Of a stretch of DNA of 8,586 nt, positions 1 through 7,264 are shown in pieces. The notes below the pieces were generated by a model that was not told where the DNA came from, ran no database searches, and saw only the letters and a list, made by a program, of their open reading frames with translations. Position 1 is the stretch's first letter. Every line of letters begins with the position of its first letter. The stretch lies in the NCBI GenBank assembly GCA_028699715.1, contig JAQVUC010000035.1:1-8586 (forward strand), in the 5' to 3' direction. Position numbers and translations under genes: made by a program. This stretch comes from Anaerolineaceae bacterium. Lineage in GTDB: Bacteria; Chloroflexota; Anaerolineae; Anaerolineales; Anaerolineaceae.

Positions 1-1
1 A

Positions 2-61
2 GCTATGCGTGGCATAGCCAAGGAACTGGACTTGGAAGGCGAATTAGCCCCCGCAGGCTAA
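2..61 (+). CDS. C-terminal end of an unidentified plus-strand gene (partial)
   Basis: One plus-strand frame is open from the left edge to a TAA at 59-61. It would encode 19 residues ending in ELDLEGELAPAG, a plausible charged C-terminus. The start and nearly all of the gene lie outside the window, so no family can be named. If real, it converges on gyrA, whose stop begins at 70, leaving eight bases between the two genes. A short open frame at a window edge can occur by chance. The call rests mainly on the tight convergent packing and on the fact that gyrA ends here. Nothing visible indicates function. Confidence 0.35.
   Translation, partial: AMRGIAKELDLEGELAPAG
44..61. terminator. Small hairpin between convergent gene ends
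   Basis: TTAGCC at 44-49 and GGCTAA at 56-61 form a perfect 6-bp stem with a 6-base loop. The right arm contains the stop codon of the partial plus-strand gene, and the structure lies just downstream of the gyrA stop on the minus strand. Its position suits a shared bidirectional terminator. However, neither strand has a run of T after the stem, so intrinsic termination is doubtful. Confidence 0.2.
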
Positions 62-69
62 GCTTGCTT

Positions 70-2517
70 TCAGGCTTCTCCCCAATATTCGCTGTAGTCG
101 TGAATGGTCGTGAAGCCAATCACCTCATCTCCCGGTTTCAGGGAGTACATATTCTGCCCATTAGATGAACGTTTGCGTCCAACCGCATTCGTTATCGTGA
201 AAACCTTACTGGCCGTCTTTCTAAAATGGCTGATGCCTTTGTCCGTCAGTTTGCCAACCAGTAAAGCCGCAATTTGGTCAGATTTGTCGAGTTTCCAGCC
301 GATCACGCCTTGTCCGTAGCGCCCCTGGACCGGGAAATCATCAGAGGGCACGCGTTTGGCCGAACCAAGCCTGGTCAACAATCCGACTTCATCCTTCTCA
401 GAGAGCAGTGCCGCGCCTACGATGTAATCCCCTTCTTTCAACTTGATGGCATTCACACCCGCGGCTACCAAACCCATCGGTCTCACATCGTCTTCGCTGA
501 AGCGGATGCACATGCCGTTGGCTGTGGCAATCAAAACATCCTGTTTTCCATCAGAGATCAATACCTGGAACAGTTCGTCATCAGCGTTAATTTTAGCCAG
601 CACAAAATCGCTGGCTGATACTCCAGGTAATTCTTCCACCAAAGAGCGTTTGATCATCCCCAAACGGCTGATTGTGATGACATAGCGTTCTGGTAGCTCT
701 TTTGACTCAATCGGAACGGTAAAAACAGATTGGAGGATATCATTGGCGTGTAATGGCGCGATTTTATGCGCGGGCACAGCACTGTCCTCACCCCTCTGCA
801 CCGGAATGGACAATGAAGCGATGGCGGCAGCCCGACCTTCGGTCGTAACCAGGAAAATGGTTTGGTGCGAATTGGTTCTGATCAGACTCCAGGGTGCCTT
901 TTCGCCCCCCAGTCGATTGGCTTTGTCCCCATCAGTTCTGGAAAGAAGACCATCTTCTGTCACTTCCACCCAGTAATGCTCCAGGGGCATCACGTCGGTT
1001 GCAGTCAGAAAATCCGATGCTTTTTCGCCTTCACCCAGGGTGATGATCTGAGTGCGTCTGAAATCACCATATTTTTCTCTCACCTCACGCAGTTCGTTGA
1101 TAACCACCTGACGCATTTGTTTTGGTGACTTGAGCAGGATTTTTAGATCGCTGATAAGTTTGGTCAGTTCTTTAAACTCATCTTCGATTTTCTGGCGTTC
1201 GAGGGAGGCCAGTCTCCGCAAAGGCATTTCCAGAATGGCATTTGCCTGAATTTCATCCAGCATATATTTGGTCATCAGCGTTTGGCGCGCGTCTTCAACC
1301 GATTTGGATCGTTTAATGATGCGGATGACTTCGTCAATATTCTGGATAGCGATCCGCAATGCCTTCAAAATGTGCAGCCGTTCTTCGTATTTCTTCAGCA
1401 AATACTCGCTGCGGCGTTTAACAACCTCAAGGCGGTGTTCCACAAACACGCGTAGAGCCTGTTTTAGGGACAAGCGGTGGGGACTGCCATCAACCAAAGC
1501 CAGGATGTTGATGCCAAAAGTGCTGTGCATTTGTGTGCGTTTGTATAAAGTGGTCAGAATTTCATCAACATCAGCATTCTTGTTCAAATCAATAACAATC
1601 CGCATGCCTTGTCGGTCAGATTCATCCCTCAAATCGGTGATGCCCTCTAAGTTACCGTCCCTGATGATGGCCGCAATTTTCTCGATCAAAGAGGATTTAT
1701 TGACCATGTAAGGTAATTCGGTAACAACGATACGCATGCGTCCACGCGACATTTCTTCCAAGCGGGTCCGGGCGCGCATTTTCACGGTGCCGTGTCCTGA
1801 ACCGTAAATTTGAGCCAGCGGTTCTGAGCTGTCATCCTGAAGGATCATTGCGCCAGTCGGAAAATCAGGTCCTTTGATGTAAACCATCAAATCGTCGACT
1901 GTGATGTCTTCAATTTTGTCCCAATTCTCCAACATCATTACCAAACCATCAACAACTTCGCTCAGGTTATGAGGTGGAATGTTGGTAGCCATGCCCACGG
2001 CAATACCGGAGGCTCCGTTGACTAACATGTTTGGCATGGCGGCTGGCAAGACAACCGGTTCATTCAGGGTGCCATCAAAATTGTCAGTGAAGGCGACCGT
2101 TTCCATGTCCAGTTGCCGCAAAAGTTCGATTGAGATTGGAGAAAGTCTGGCCTCTGTATAGCGCATAGCTGCTGGTGGATCACCGTCAATGCTTCCAAAG
2201 TTGCCCTGTCCATCAACCAAAAGATATCTTTCAGAAAAATCCTGCGCCATGCGAGCCATGGCATCATAAACGGCTGAATCACCATGGGGATGATATTTGC
2301 CCAATACTTCGCCAACGATCCTGGCGGATTTTTTATGAGGAGTGTTATCCCTTATGCCCATGTCATACATGGCGTAAAGGATCCTGCGCTGGACCGGTTT
2401 CAGCCCGTCCCTGGCATCAGGCAAAGCGCGAGATACAATCACGCTCATCGCGTAATCCAGATAAGACTGCTGCATCTCAGCGTTGATATTGACTTTATTC
2501 ACATTGGTAGAAACCAT
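70..2517 (-). CDS. gyrA: DNA gyrase subunit A (type IIA topoisomerase A subunit)
   Basis: Cytoplasmic 815-residue DNA breakage-reunion subunit that works with GyrB/ParE to pass one duplex through another. The N-terminal winged-helix core carries the catalytic Arg119-Tyr120 pair in [11 protein letters not shown]. The quinolone-determining segment [12 protein letters not shown] has Ser81 and Asp85, the residues of sensitive enzymes. A long helical region at about 355-480 fits the coiled-coil gate, and about 505-815 fits the beta-pinwheel DNA-wrapping domain. Length is within the GyrA/ParC range. The ATG at 2515-2517 is preceded by an AAAGGGA-like ribosome site about six bases away. The first-blade GyrA box is degenerate (NRLGGEK at 534-540), with a looser QGRYGQG at 731-737, so a topoisomerase IV-like activity is possible. 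The family is certain; gyrase versus topoisomerase IV is not. No gyrB or parE is adjacent. Confidence 0.9.
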   Translation of the reverse strand: MVSTNVNKVNINAEMQQSYLDYAMSVIVSRALPDARDGLKPVQRRILYAMYDMGIRDNTPHKKSARIVGEVLGKYHPHGDSAVYDAMARMAQDFSERYLLVDGQGNFGSIDGDPPAAMRYTEARLSPISIELLRQLDMETVAFTDNFDGTLNEPVVLPAAMPNMLVNGASGIAVGMATNIPPHNLSEVVDGLVMMLENWDKIEDITVDDLMVYIKGPDFPTGAMILQDDSSEPLAQIYGSGHGTVKMRARTRLEEMSRGRMRIVVTELPYMVNKSSLIEKIAAIIRDGNLEGITDLRDESDRQGMRIVIDLNKNADVDEILTTLYKRTQMHSTFGINILALVDGSPHRLSLKQALRVFVEHRLEVVKRRSEYLLKKYEERLHILKALRIAIQNIDEVIRIIKRSKSVEDARQTLMTKYMLDEIQANAILEMPLRRLASLERQKIEDEFKELTKLISDLKILLKSPKQMRQVVINELREVREKYGDFRRTQIITLGEGEKASDFLTATDVMPLEHYWVEVTEDGLLSRTDGDKANRLGGEKAPWSLIRTNSHQTIFLVTTEGRAAAIASLSIPVQRGEDSAVPAHKIAPLHANDILQSVFTVPIESKELPERYVITISRLGMIKRSLVEELPGVSASDFVLAKINADDELFQVLISDGKQDVLIATANGMCIRFSEDDVRPMGLVAAGVNAIKLKEGDYIVGAALLSEKDEVGLLTRLGSAKRVPSDDFPVQGRYGQGVIGWKLDKSDQIAALLVGKLTDKGISHFRKTASKVFTITNAVGRKRSSNGQNMYSLKPGDEVIGFTTIHDYSEYWGEA

Positions 2518-2565
2518 AAGCTTTCCCTTTGGAATTACTGGACTTTTTACTGACTAACATCCTAA

Positions 2566-2574
2566 AATATAGCA
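2566..2574 (-). promoter_or_regulatory. Candidate extended -10 promoter for gyrA
   Basis: Read on the minus strand, TGCTATATT matches an extended -10 element (TG, one base, TATATT), with four of the six hexamer positions at their most conserved values plus the TG. Transcription would start near 2559, giving a leader of about 40 bases before the gyrA ATG. No TTGACA-like -35 lies 16-19 bases upstream; that stretch is the terminator stem. Extended -10 promoters can work without a good -35, but AT-rich flanks of terminators often contain such matches by chance. Confidence 0.35.
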
Positions 2575-2577
2575 CAA

Positions 2578-2608
2578 AACACCCGGAGTAAGTTGCCCTC
2601 CGGGTGTT
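2578..2608 (-). terminator. Intrinsic terminator downstream of rpoC
   Basis: A perfect 11-bp GC-rich stem (AACACCCGGAG at 2578-2588 with CTCCGGGTGTT at 2598-2608) has a 9-base loop. It lies 25 bases after the rpoC stop. On the minus strand it is preceded by an A-run and followed by TTTT (two of these T are in the stem) and further AT-rich sequence, as expected for factor-independent termination of rpoC. The plus strand has TTTTT at 2612-2616, so it could act in both directions. It separates rpoC from gyrA. Confidence 0.8.
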
Positions 2609-2633
2609 AAGTTTTTAATTCGTCTTACAAACT

Positions 2634-5600
2634 TTAATCTTCGTCATCCTCATCAAGGAGGTCTTCATCTTCATCCAATTCGAGTTCCAGTTCATCATCT
2701 TCGTCTAACTCAAAGTCGTCATCGTCGATCTCAACTGTCTCTTCCGGGTCAAGCTCGATGCTGTCTTCTTCATCGTCTTCAGTTTCGATTTCCAATGAAG
2801 CTTCTAATTCATCAAGGCTGTCAAAATCAGCATCGTCAAAGAGATGTTCGTCTTCAAGTTCATCAAAATCTTCGATGTCGTCATCCGGGAAGATATCAAG
2901 CTGTTGAACTTCAATGTTTGCTCTTCCAGGAACAACATCATCCTCTGCCTGGTCAAAGCGGCCTGGCTCAAAACCAGTGCCAGCCGGGATCAGCTTGCCG
3001 ATGATGACGTTTTCCTTGAGGCCGTACAGAGGATCGACCTTGGATTCGATTGCGGCGCCTGCCAGAACCTTGATGGTGTGCTGGAAGGATGAAGCCGACA
3101 AGAACGAGTCGGTGCTCAAAGAGGCTTTGGACACACCCAGCAAAATTTCCATATATCGCGCTGGTCTCAAACCCTTGGCTAACAGCTCTTCATTTTCTTT
3201 TTTGATTTCAATGCGGTCCACCAAATCCTGCGGCAGGTGTTTGGTATCACCAGGGCGAACGATTTGCACCTTGCTCAACATCTTGCGGATGATGACTTCA
3301 AAGTGTTTGTCATTGATATTCTGACCCTGAGTACGGTAAACCTGCTGAATTTCTTTCAACAAGTAAGTTTCAGTCGCGTCACGACCTTTGATTTTCAGGA
3401 TCGTGTGAGGATTCAAAGATCCTTCCGTCATTGGCTGACCAGCTTCAACGGCCTGACCATTTTTCACAATCAAGCGTGAGGTTGAAGGGATTTCGTAACT
3501 TTCAACCTGTTTGTCCTCGTAAGAGACAATCACACGCCGATCTTCAAAGCGGACGCGTCCCGCATTCGTGGCAACAATGCTTGCTTCGTCATGTGTAGCG
3601 ATGACATCGTTTTTAGATAGTTGATCTTCTTCTTTGACCTTGATTTCCCAATCAGCCGGGATCTCATAATCGTCAGAAACCATCACAATGTTCTCAACTT
3701 TTACAGTCCTTTGATCAGGATTGCGTTCAGATTGCAAAACAGATACAACGCCATCGATCTCGGTTATGACAGCTTCGTCTTTTGGCATTCGTCGTGCTTC
3801 AAAAAGTTCCTCAACACGGGGAAGACCAGTGGTAATGTCACTACCAGCAGCCACACCACCGGTGTGGAAAGTTCGCAGAGTCAACTGGGTGCCTGGTTCA
3901 CCAATGGACTGGGCAGCCACAATTCCAACTGCCGCACCAAGGTTGACCATGGTTCCCCGCCCTAAATCAGTACCATAACAGCGGGCGCAAATACCGTGGA
4001 CAAGTTCACAGGTCAGAGGTGAGCGCACAAAGACACTGTCAATCCCTGATTCCGTGATTTTCTTGATCAATTCAATATTGATCAGCTCATTCCGCTCAGC
4101 GATTATCTCACCTGTTTCCGGATGAACCAAACGTGCACCTAACAAACGTCCAATTAAACGATCGCCAAAGGGTTGTCCGGCGATGTCATCGATTGCATGG
4201 ATCCAAATACCATCTTCGGTACCGCAGTCTTCGTTATTGATTATTAAGTCTTGAGCCACATCAACCAAACGACGAGTCAGGTACCCAGCTTCAGCCGTAC
4301 GTAGAGCGGTGTCAGCAAGACCTTTACGGGTACCGTGGGTTGAAATGAAATATTCCAGGGCTGATAAGCCTTCGCGGAAGTTTGAGCGAATAGGCATCGG
4401 GATGATACGTCCGGAAGGATCCGCCATCAAACCGCGCATACCTGCCATCTGTGAGATTGGGCTGAAACCACCTTTGGTCGCGCCAGACAATGCCATGGTG
4501 GACAAGTTTCCGTTAGGATCAAGATGTTTTCGAACAGCTTCACCAACTTTCGTGGTAGTTTCCTGCCAGACCTTGATGATGTTGTTGTTTTGTTCAGTTT
4601 CAGAAGACAAACCGCGTCGATAGGCTTTTTGGATCAGCTCAACTTCAACCAAAGCATCTTCAATCAGTTCTTTCTTTTCCGGAGGAACAGTGATGTCGGA
4701 GACAGCCAGAGTTGAACCTGACTGCGAGGCGTAACGGAAACCGATATCCTTAACGGCATCGGCAAGTCGGGTGGTTACTTCCAAACCTTCTCGGTTGTAA
4801 ATTTCGCTAATCAAATCACGCACACCACCCTTATCCAAAGTCTGGTTGGTGAAACGCATTGATGCGGGCAAAATATCGTTGAAAATTGCGCGACCTACAG
4901 TTGTTTCAATGATTCTTACTTCAGCTTCAGGCAAACGATCGTGGTTTTCATCATACACGGTTGAAGCACGCAGTTTAATTCGAGCGTGGATCTTGACCTG
5001 TTCCAGCTGGTAAGCCAGAATAACTTCATTGATATCGCCAAAAACGCGGCCATCACCCTTTTGGGGCATGCTCGGTTCCATGGTCAAATAATAAACACCC
5101 AGGACCATGTCCTTTCCTGGAGAGATTACAGGCTCGCCACTGGCGGGTTTGAGTAGGTTCTTGCTGGCCAGCATTAGTTCGCGGGCTTCCATGACTGCTT
5201 TTTCGGAAAGCGGCACGTGCACAGCCATCTGGTCACCGTCAAAGTCAGCGTTGAAAGCTGTGGTCACTAATGGGTGCAGCTGAAGAGCACTGCCCTCAAC
5301 CAATACCGGTTCAAAAGCCTGAATCCCAAGACGGTGCAGGGTTGGAGCCCGGTTAAGCAAAACGGGTCGTTCTTTAATGACTTCTTCGAGCACTTCCCAA
5401 ACCTCAGGTCGGTTGCGTTCGATGTATTTTTTTGCGCCTTTGATGTTATTGGTGTATTCGTGTTTATCCAAACCAGCGATAACAAAGGGTCGGTAAAGTT
5501 CCAATGCCATGGTCTTGGGCAGACCGCATTGGTACAACTTCAGGTTTGGTCCAACAACGATAACGGAACGACCGGAATAATCCACGCGCTTACCCAAAAG

Positions 5601-7130
5601 GTTGCGGCGGAAGCGGCCTTTCTTACCTTTGAGCATGTCTGAAAGGGAACGAAGCTCTCTGCGTCCGCGGCGGGAAAGCATTCTGCCACGCTGCGAGTTA
5701 TCAATCAGGGAGTCAACGGCTTCCTGGAGCATGCGTTTTTCGTTTCTAACGATGACATCAGGCGCACCAAGCTCCAACAGCCTCTTGAGGCGGTTATTGC
5801 GGTTGATCACACGACGGTAAAGGTCGTTCAAGTCTGAGGTCGCAAAACGACCACCGTCCAACTGAACCATCGGGCGTAAATCAGGAGGGATCACAGGTAA
5901 AACGGTCATGATCATCCATTCAGGACGGTTGGTTGACCTTCGGAAAGCTTCAACAACCTTCAGCCGGCTGGTAGCCTTCTTACGTTTTTGCTTGCTCTTG
6001 GTTGTGCGGGCTTCCTGCCATAACTCTTCAGAAAGGGCGTCCATATCCAGGCGGCGCAGGATGTCATAAAAGGCCTCAGCGCCCATGTCTGCTTTGAAAA
6101 CATTGCCCCAGCGTGATTTCAACTCACGGTAGCGGGATTCACTCATAAAGGTAAAGGGCTCTAATTCAAACAACTCGTCGCGTTTGCGGGCGTTCTCAGT
6201 TTTAGTCAAGCCTTCTTCGTCATCAAGTTGATTGCGAAAGTCTTCCATCACCAGATCTGCTTCAGCGCGAATCTGTTCTTTTTGCATTTTGAGTTTTTCG
6301 AGGCGTTCGCTTTTCTCCGCTTTCAAACCTTTTTCAATCGATTCCATGCGTTCGCGCACCAGGTCCTGAACATCAGATATGTGCTTGGCGGTGACTTCCT
6401 GACCAGGTTCAACAATGGTTTGCTCGATGCCTTCAACCGCAAAGACGATGGCTTTGCGAATGGTCTTGCCGGTTTTATCGCCTAACTCACGTTCCAGATC
6501 CTGACCAGCAGAAATTACAGGCTCAAACAAACTGGCAACTTTTTCGTCGTACTCGGTGTTGACAGCGGCTTCTTCCGCTTCCAGCTCTTTGAGCCGGGCG
6601 TCGCGTTGTTTCTTGGTTTCAGCAATTTTGCCGTTCAGCTGATCGCTTAACTCACGCTCTGAGACACTGATCTCGTCTTCCAGGCGTTTTAAAGCCTTCT
6701 GACGGGCATCTTCATCTACATAGGTGACGATGTACTGCGCAAAATAAAGCACGCGATCCAGATTCTTGCGGGAGATATCCAGCAACAAACCCAGATATGA
6801 GGGGATCCTTCGGGTATACCAGATGTGAGCTACCGGAGCAGCTAGTTCGATGTGACCCATGCGTTCACGGCGGACTGAAGATTTGGTTACTTCAACACCG
6901 CACTTGTCACAAACGATGCCTTTATAACGGGGGTTTTTGTATTTTCCACAATAACATTGCCAATCTCGGGTCGGACCAAAAATGGCTTCACAGAACAGAC
7001 CGTCTTTTTCAGGTCTCAATCTGCGGTAGTTGATGGTCTCTGGTTTCAGGACTTCACCATAAGACCAGCTACGGATCACTTCGGGTGAAGCAAGGTTAAT
7101 TCGCAGTGCTTTCATTTCTTTCGTTTCCAC
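2634..7130 (-). CDS. rpoC: DNA-directed RNA polymerase subunit beta'
   Basis: Catalytic beta' subunit of cytoplasmic RNA polymerase, 1498 residues. The N-terminal zinc domain has Cys59, Cys61, Cys74 and Cys77. Switch-2 block [18 protein letters not shown] is at 511-528. The catalytic loop NADFDGDQM places the magnesium-binding aspartates at 629, 631 and 633. The second zinc site is Cys969, Cys1041, Cys1048 and Cys1051. The bridge helix is at about 927-960, and the trigger-loop start TLRTFHTGG has His1089 in the catalytic position. No large trigger-loop insertion of the proteobacterial SI3 kind is present. Two lineage-type additions stand out: a helical, highly charged insertion at about 140-325 and a tail from about 1411 with 54 Asp/Glu in 88 residues. 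The start is a GTG (7128-7130) placed five bases after GGAGG; an ATG five codons inside would be about 19 bases from that site. rpoB is not upstream. Confidence 0.98.
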   Translation of the reverse strand: METKEMKALRINLASPEVIRSWSYGEVLKPETINYRRLRPEKDGLFCEAIFGPTRDWQCYCGKYKNPRYKGIVCDKCGVEVTKSSVRRERMGHIELAAPVAHIWYTRRIPSYLGLLLDISRKNLDRVLYFAQYIVTYVDEDARQKALKRLEDEISVSERELSDQLNGKIAETKKQRDARLKELEAEEAAVNTEYDEKVASLFEPVISAGQDLERELGDKTGKTIRKAIVFAVEGIEQTIVEPGQEVTAKHISDVQDLVRERMESIEKGLKAEKSERLEKLKMQKEQIRAEADLVMEDFRNQLDDEEGLTKTENARKRDELFELEPFTFMSESRYRELKSRWGNVFKADMGAEAFYDILRRLDMDALSEELWQEARTTKSKQKRKKATSRLKVVEAFRRSTNRPEWMIMTVLPVIPPDLRPMVQLDGGRFATSDLNDLYRRVINRNNRLKRLLELGAPDVIVRNEKRMLQEAVDSLIDNSQRGRMLSRRGRRELRSLSDMLKGKKGRFRRNLLGKRVDYSGRSVIVVGPNLKLYQCGLPKTMALELYRPFVIAGLDKHEYTNNIKGAKKYIERNRPEVWEVLEEVIKERPVLLNRAPTLHRLGIQAFEPVLVEGSALQLHPLVTTAFNADFDGDQMAVHVPLSEKAVMEARELMLASKNLLKPASGEPVISPGKDMVLGVYYLTMEPSMPQKGDGRVFGDINEVILAYQLEQVKIHARIKLRASTVYDENHDRLPEAEVRIIETTVGRAIFNDILPASMRFTNQTLDKGGVRDLISEIYNREGLEVTTRLADAVKDIGFRYASQSGSTLAVSDITVPPEKKELIEDALVEVELIQKAYRRGLSSETEQNNNIIKVWQETTTKVGEAVRKHLDPNGNLSTMALSGATKGGFSPISQMAGMRGLMADPSGRIIPMPIRSNFREGLSALEYFISTHGTRKGLADTALRTAEAGYLTRRLVDVAQDLIINNEDCGTEDGIWIHAIDDIAGQPFGDRLIGRLLGARLVHPETGEIIAERNELINIELIKKITESGIDSVFVRSPLTCELVHGICARCYGTDLGRGTMVNLGAAVGIVAAQSIGEPGTQLTLRTFHTGGVAAGSDITTGLPRVEELFEARRMPKDEAVITEIDGVVSVLQSERNPDQRTVKVENIVMVSDDYEIPADWEIKVKEEDQLSKNDVIATHDEASIVATNAGRVRFEDRRVIVSYEDKQVESYEIPSTSRLIVKNGQAVEAGQPMTEGSLNPHTILKIKGRDATETYLLKEIQQVYRTQGQNINDKHFEVIIRKMLSKVQIVRPGDTKHLPQDLVDRIEIKKENEELLAKGLRPARYMEILLGVSKASLSTDSFLSASSFQHTIKVLAGAAIESKVDPLYGLKENVIIGKLIPAGTGFEPGRFDQAEDDVVPGRANIEVQQLDIFPDDDIEDFDELEDEHLFDDADFDSLDELEASLEIETEDDEEDSIELDPEETVEIDDDDFELDEDDELELELDEDEDLLDEDDED
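2637..2900 (-). other. Acidic low-complexity tail of beta'
   Basis: Residues 1411-1498 contain 54 Asp/Glu, no Lys or Arg and one His, in runs such as [19 protein letters not shown]. The stretch is expected to be disordered. The coding DNA is dominated by GAT, GAA, GAC and GAG triplets, which makes it prone to length change. It follows directly after the conserved end of beta', in the region that lies near the omega subunit in known polymerases. Confidence 0.85.
6156..6713 (-). other. Coiled-coil-rich insertion in beta' between the first conserved blocks
   Basis: Residues about 140-325 sit between the block ending in [14 protein letters not shown] and the block restarting at [20 protein letters not shown]. 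In E. coli beta' only a short linker of some tens of residues occupies this site. The insert is rich in Glu, Lys, Arg and Leu with long uninterrupted helices (about 142-200 and 250-315). A short beta/turn-like piece around 225-250 contains EPGQEV. The position matches the nonconserved domain of Thermus beta', but similarity of fold is not established here. Confidence 0.7.
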
Positions 7131-7134
7131 TCAT

Positions 7135-7140
7135 ACCTCC
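7135..7140 (-). promoter_or_regulatory. Ribosome binding site that sets the rpoC GTG start
   Basis: GGAGGT read on the minus strand, with ATGA between it and the GTG at 7130. An ATG at 7132-7134 in the spacer is out of frame with rpoC. The in-frame ATG at codon 6 is too far from this site, so GTG is the best start. Confidence 0.75.
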
Positions 7141-7167
7141 AAGTCAGCTGAGGGTGCTTAAGACACG

Positions 7168-7195
7168 AAAAAACTCGCTGGATGTTTTTGCCCAG
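7168..7195 (-). terminator. Weak hairpin plus T6 in the rpoC leader (attenuator or kinase-gene terminator)
   Basis: On the minus strand CTGGG (7195-7191) can pair with TCCAG (7182-7178) around an 8-base loop, including one G-T pair. Four bases later comes a run of six T (7173-7168). An outer pairing of CGAAAA upstream with the TTTTCG end could extend it. It lies about 33 bases downstream of the predicted rpoC transcription start and 56 bases after the kinase stop. It could end kinase transcripts or attenuate rpoC. The stem is short, so this is tentative. Confidence 0.3.
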
Positions 7196-7234
7196 TGTGT
7201 TTTCGGTTGGTACGCTTATTTTTAGCAAACTAAT

Positions 7235-7264
7235 ATTATAGGATTAAACACTACGATTTGTCAA
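7235..7264 (-). promoter_or_regulatory. Consensus sigma70-type promoter for rpoC
   Basis: Read on the minus strand, TTGACA (7264-7259) and TATAAT (7240-7235) are both exact consensus hexamers separated by 18 bases. Transcription should begin around 7226-7231, giving a leader of roughly 95-100 bases before the rpoC GTG. The -35 box lies inside the last codons (Leu-Asp-Lys) of the upstream kinase gene, and the -10 lies in the intergenic gap. Two perfect boxes at a good spacing in front of a large housekeeping gene are unlikely to be chance. Confidence 0.85.

Noticed and set aside
1268..1711. Plus-strand open frame of 147 codons opposite gyrA
   Set aside because: It lies wholly antisense to a well-conserved part of gyrA and its product (Ser/Arg/Met rich) has no recognisable domain. 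It is a shadow of the real gene.
2589..2596. A -35 element for the gyrA promoter
   Set aside because: The sequence 16-19 bases upstream of the extended -10 does not resemble TTGACA and is the terminator loop and stem.
2914..3324. Plus-strand open frame of 136 codons opposite rpoC
   Set aside because: It is antisense to conserved C-terminal rpoC sequence, with no recognisable domain. It overlaps other plus-strand shadow frames in the same region.
5267..5485. Minus-strand open frame of 72 codons inside rpoC in another frame
   Set aside because: It lies within the highly conserved rpoC core, on the same strand but in a different frame. It is explained by rpoC codon composition.
2634..7130. Intein or frameshift in rpoC, given its length
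   Set aside because: The reading frame is continuous and all conserved blocks follow in the normal order. The extra length is explained by the N-terminal insertion and the acidic tail.
7136..7153. Hairpin that could hide the rpoC ribosome binding site (CCTC pairing with GAGG)
   Set aside because: The stem is only 4 bp with a 10-base loop, too weak to claim as a regulatory switch without conservation data.
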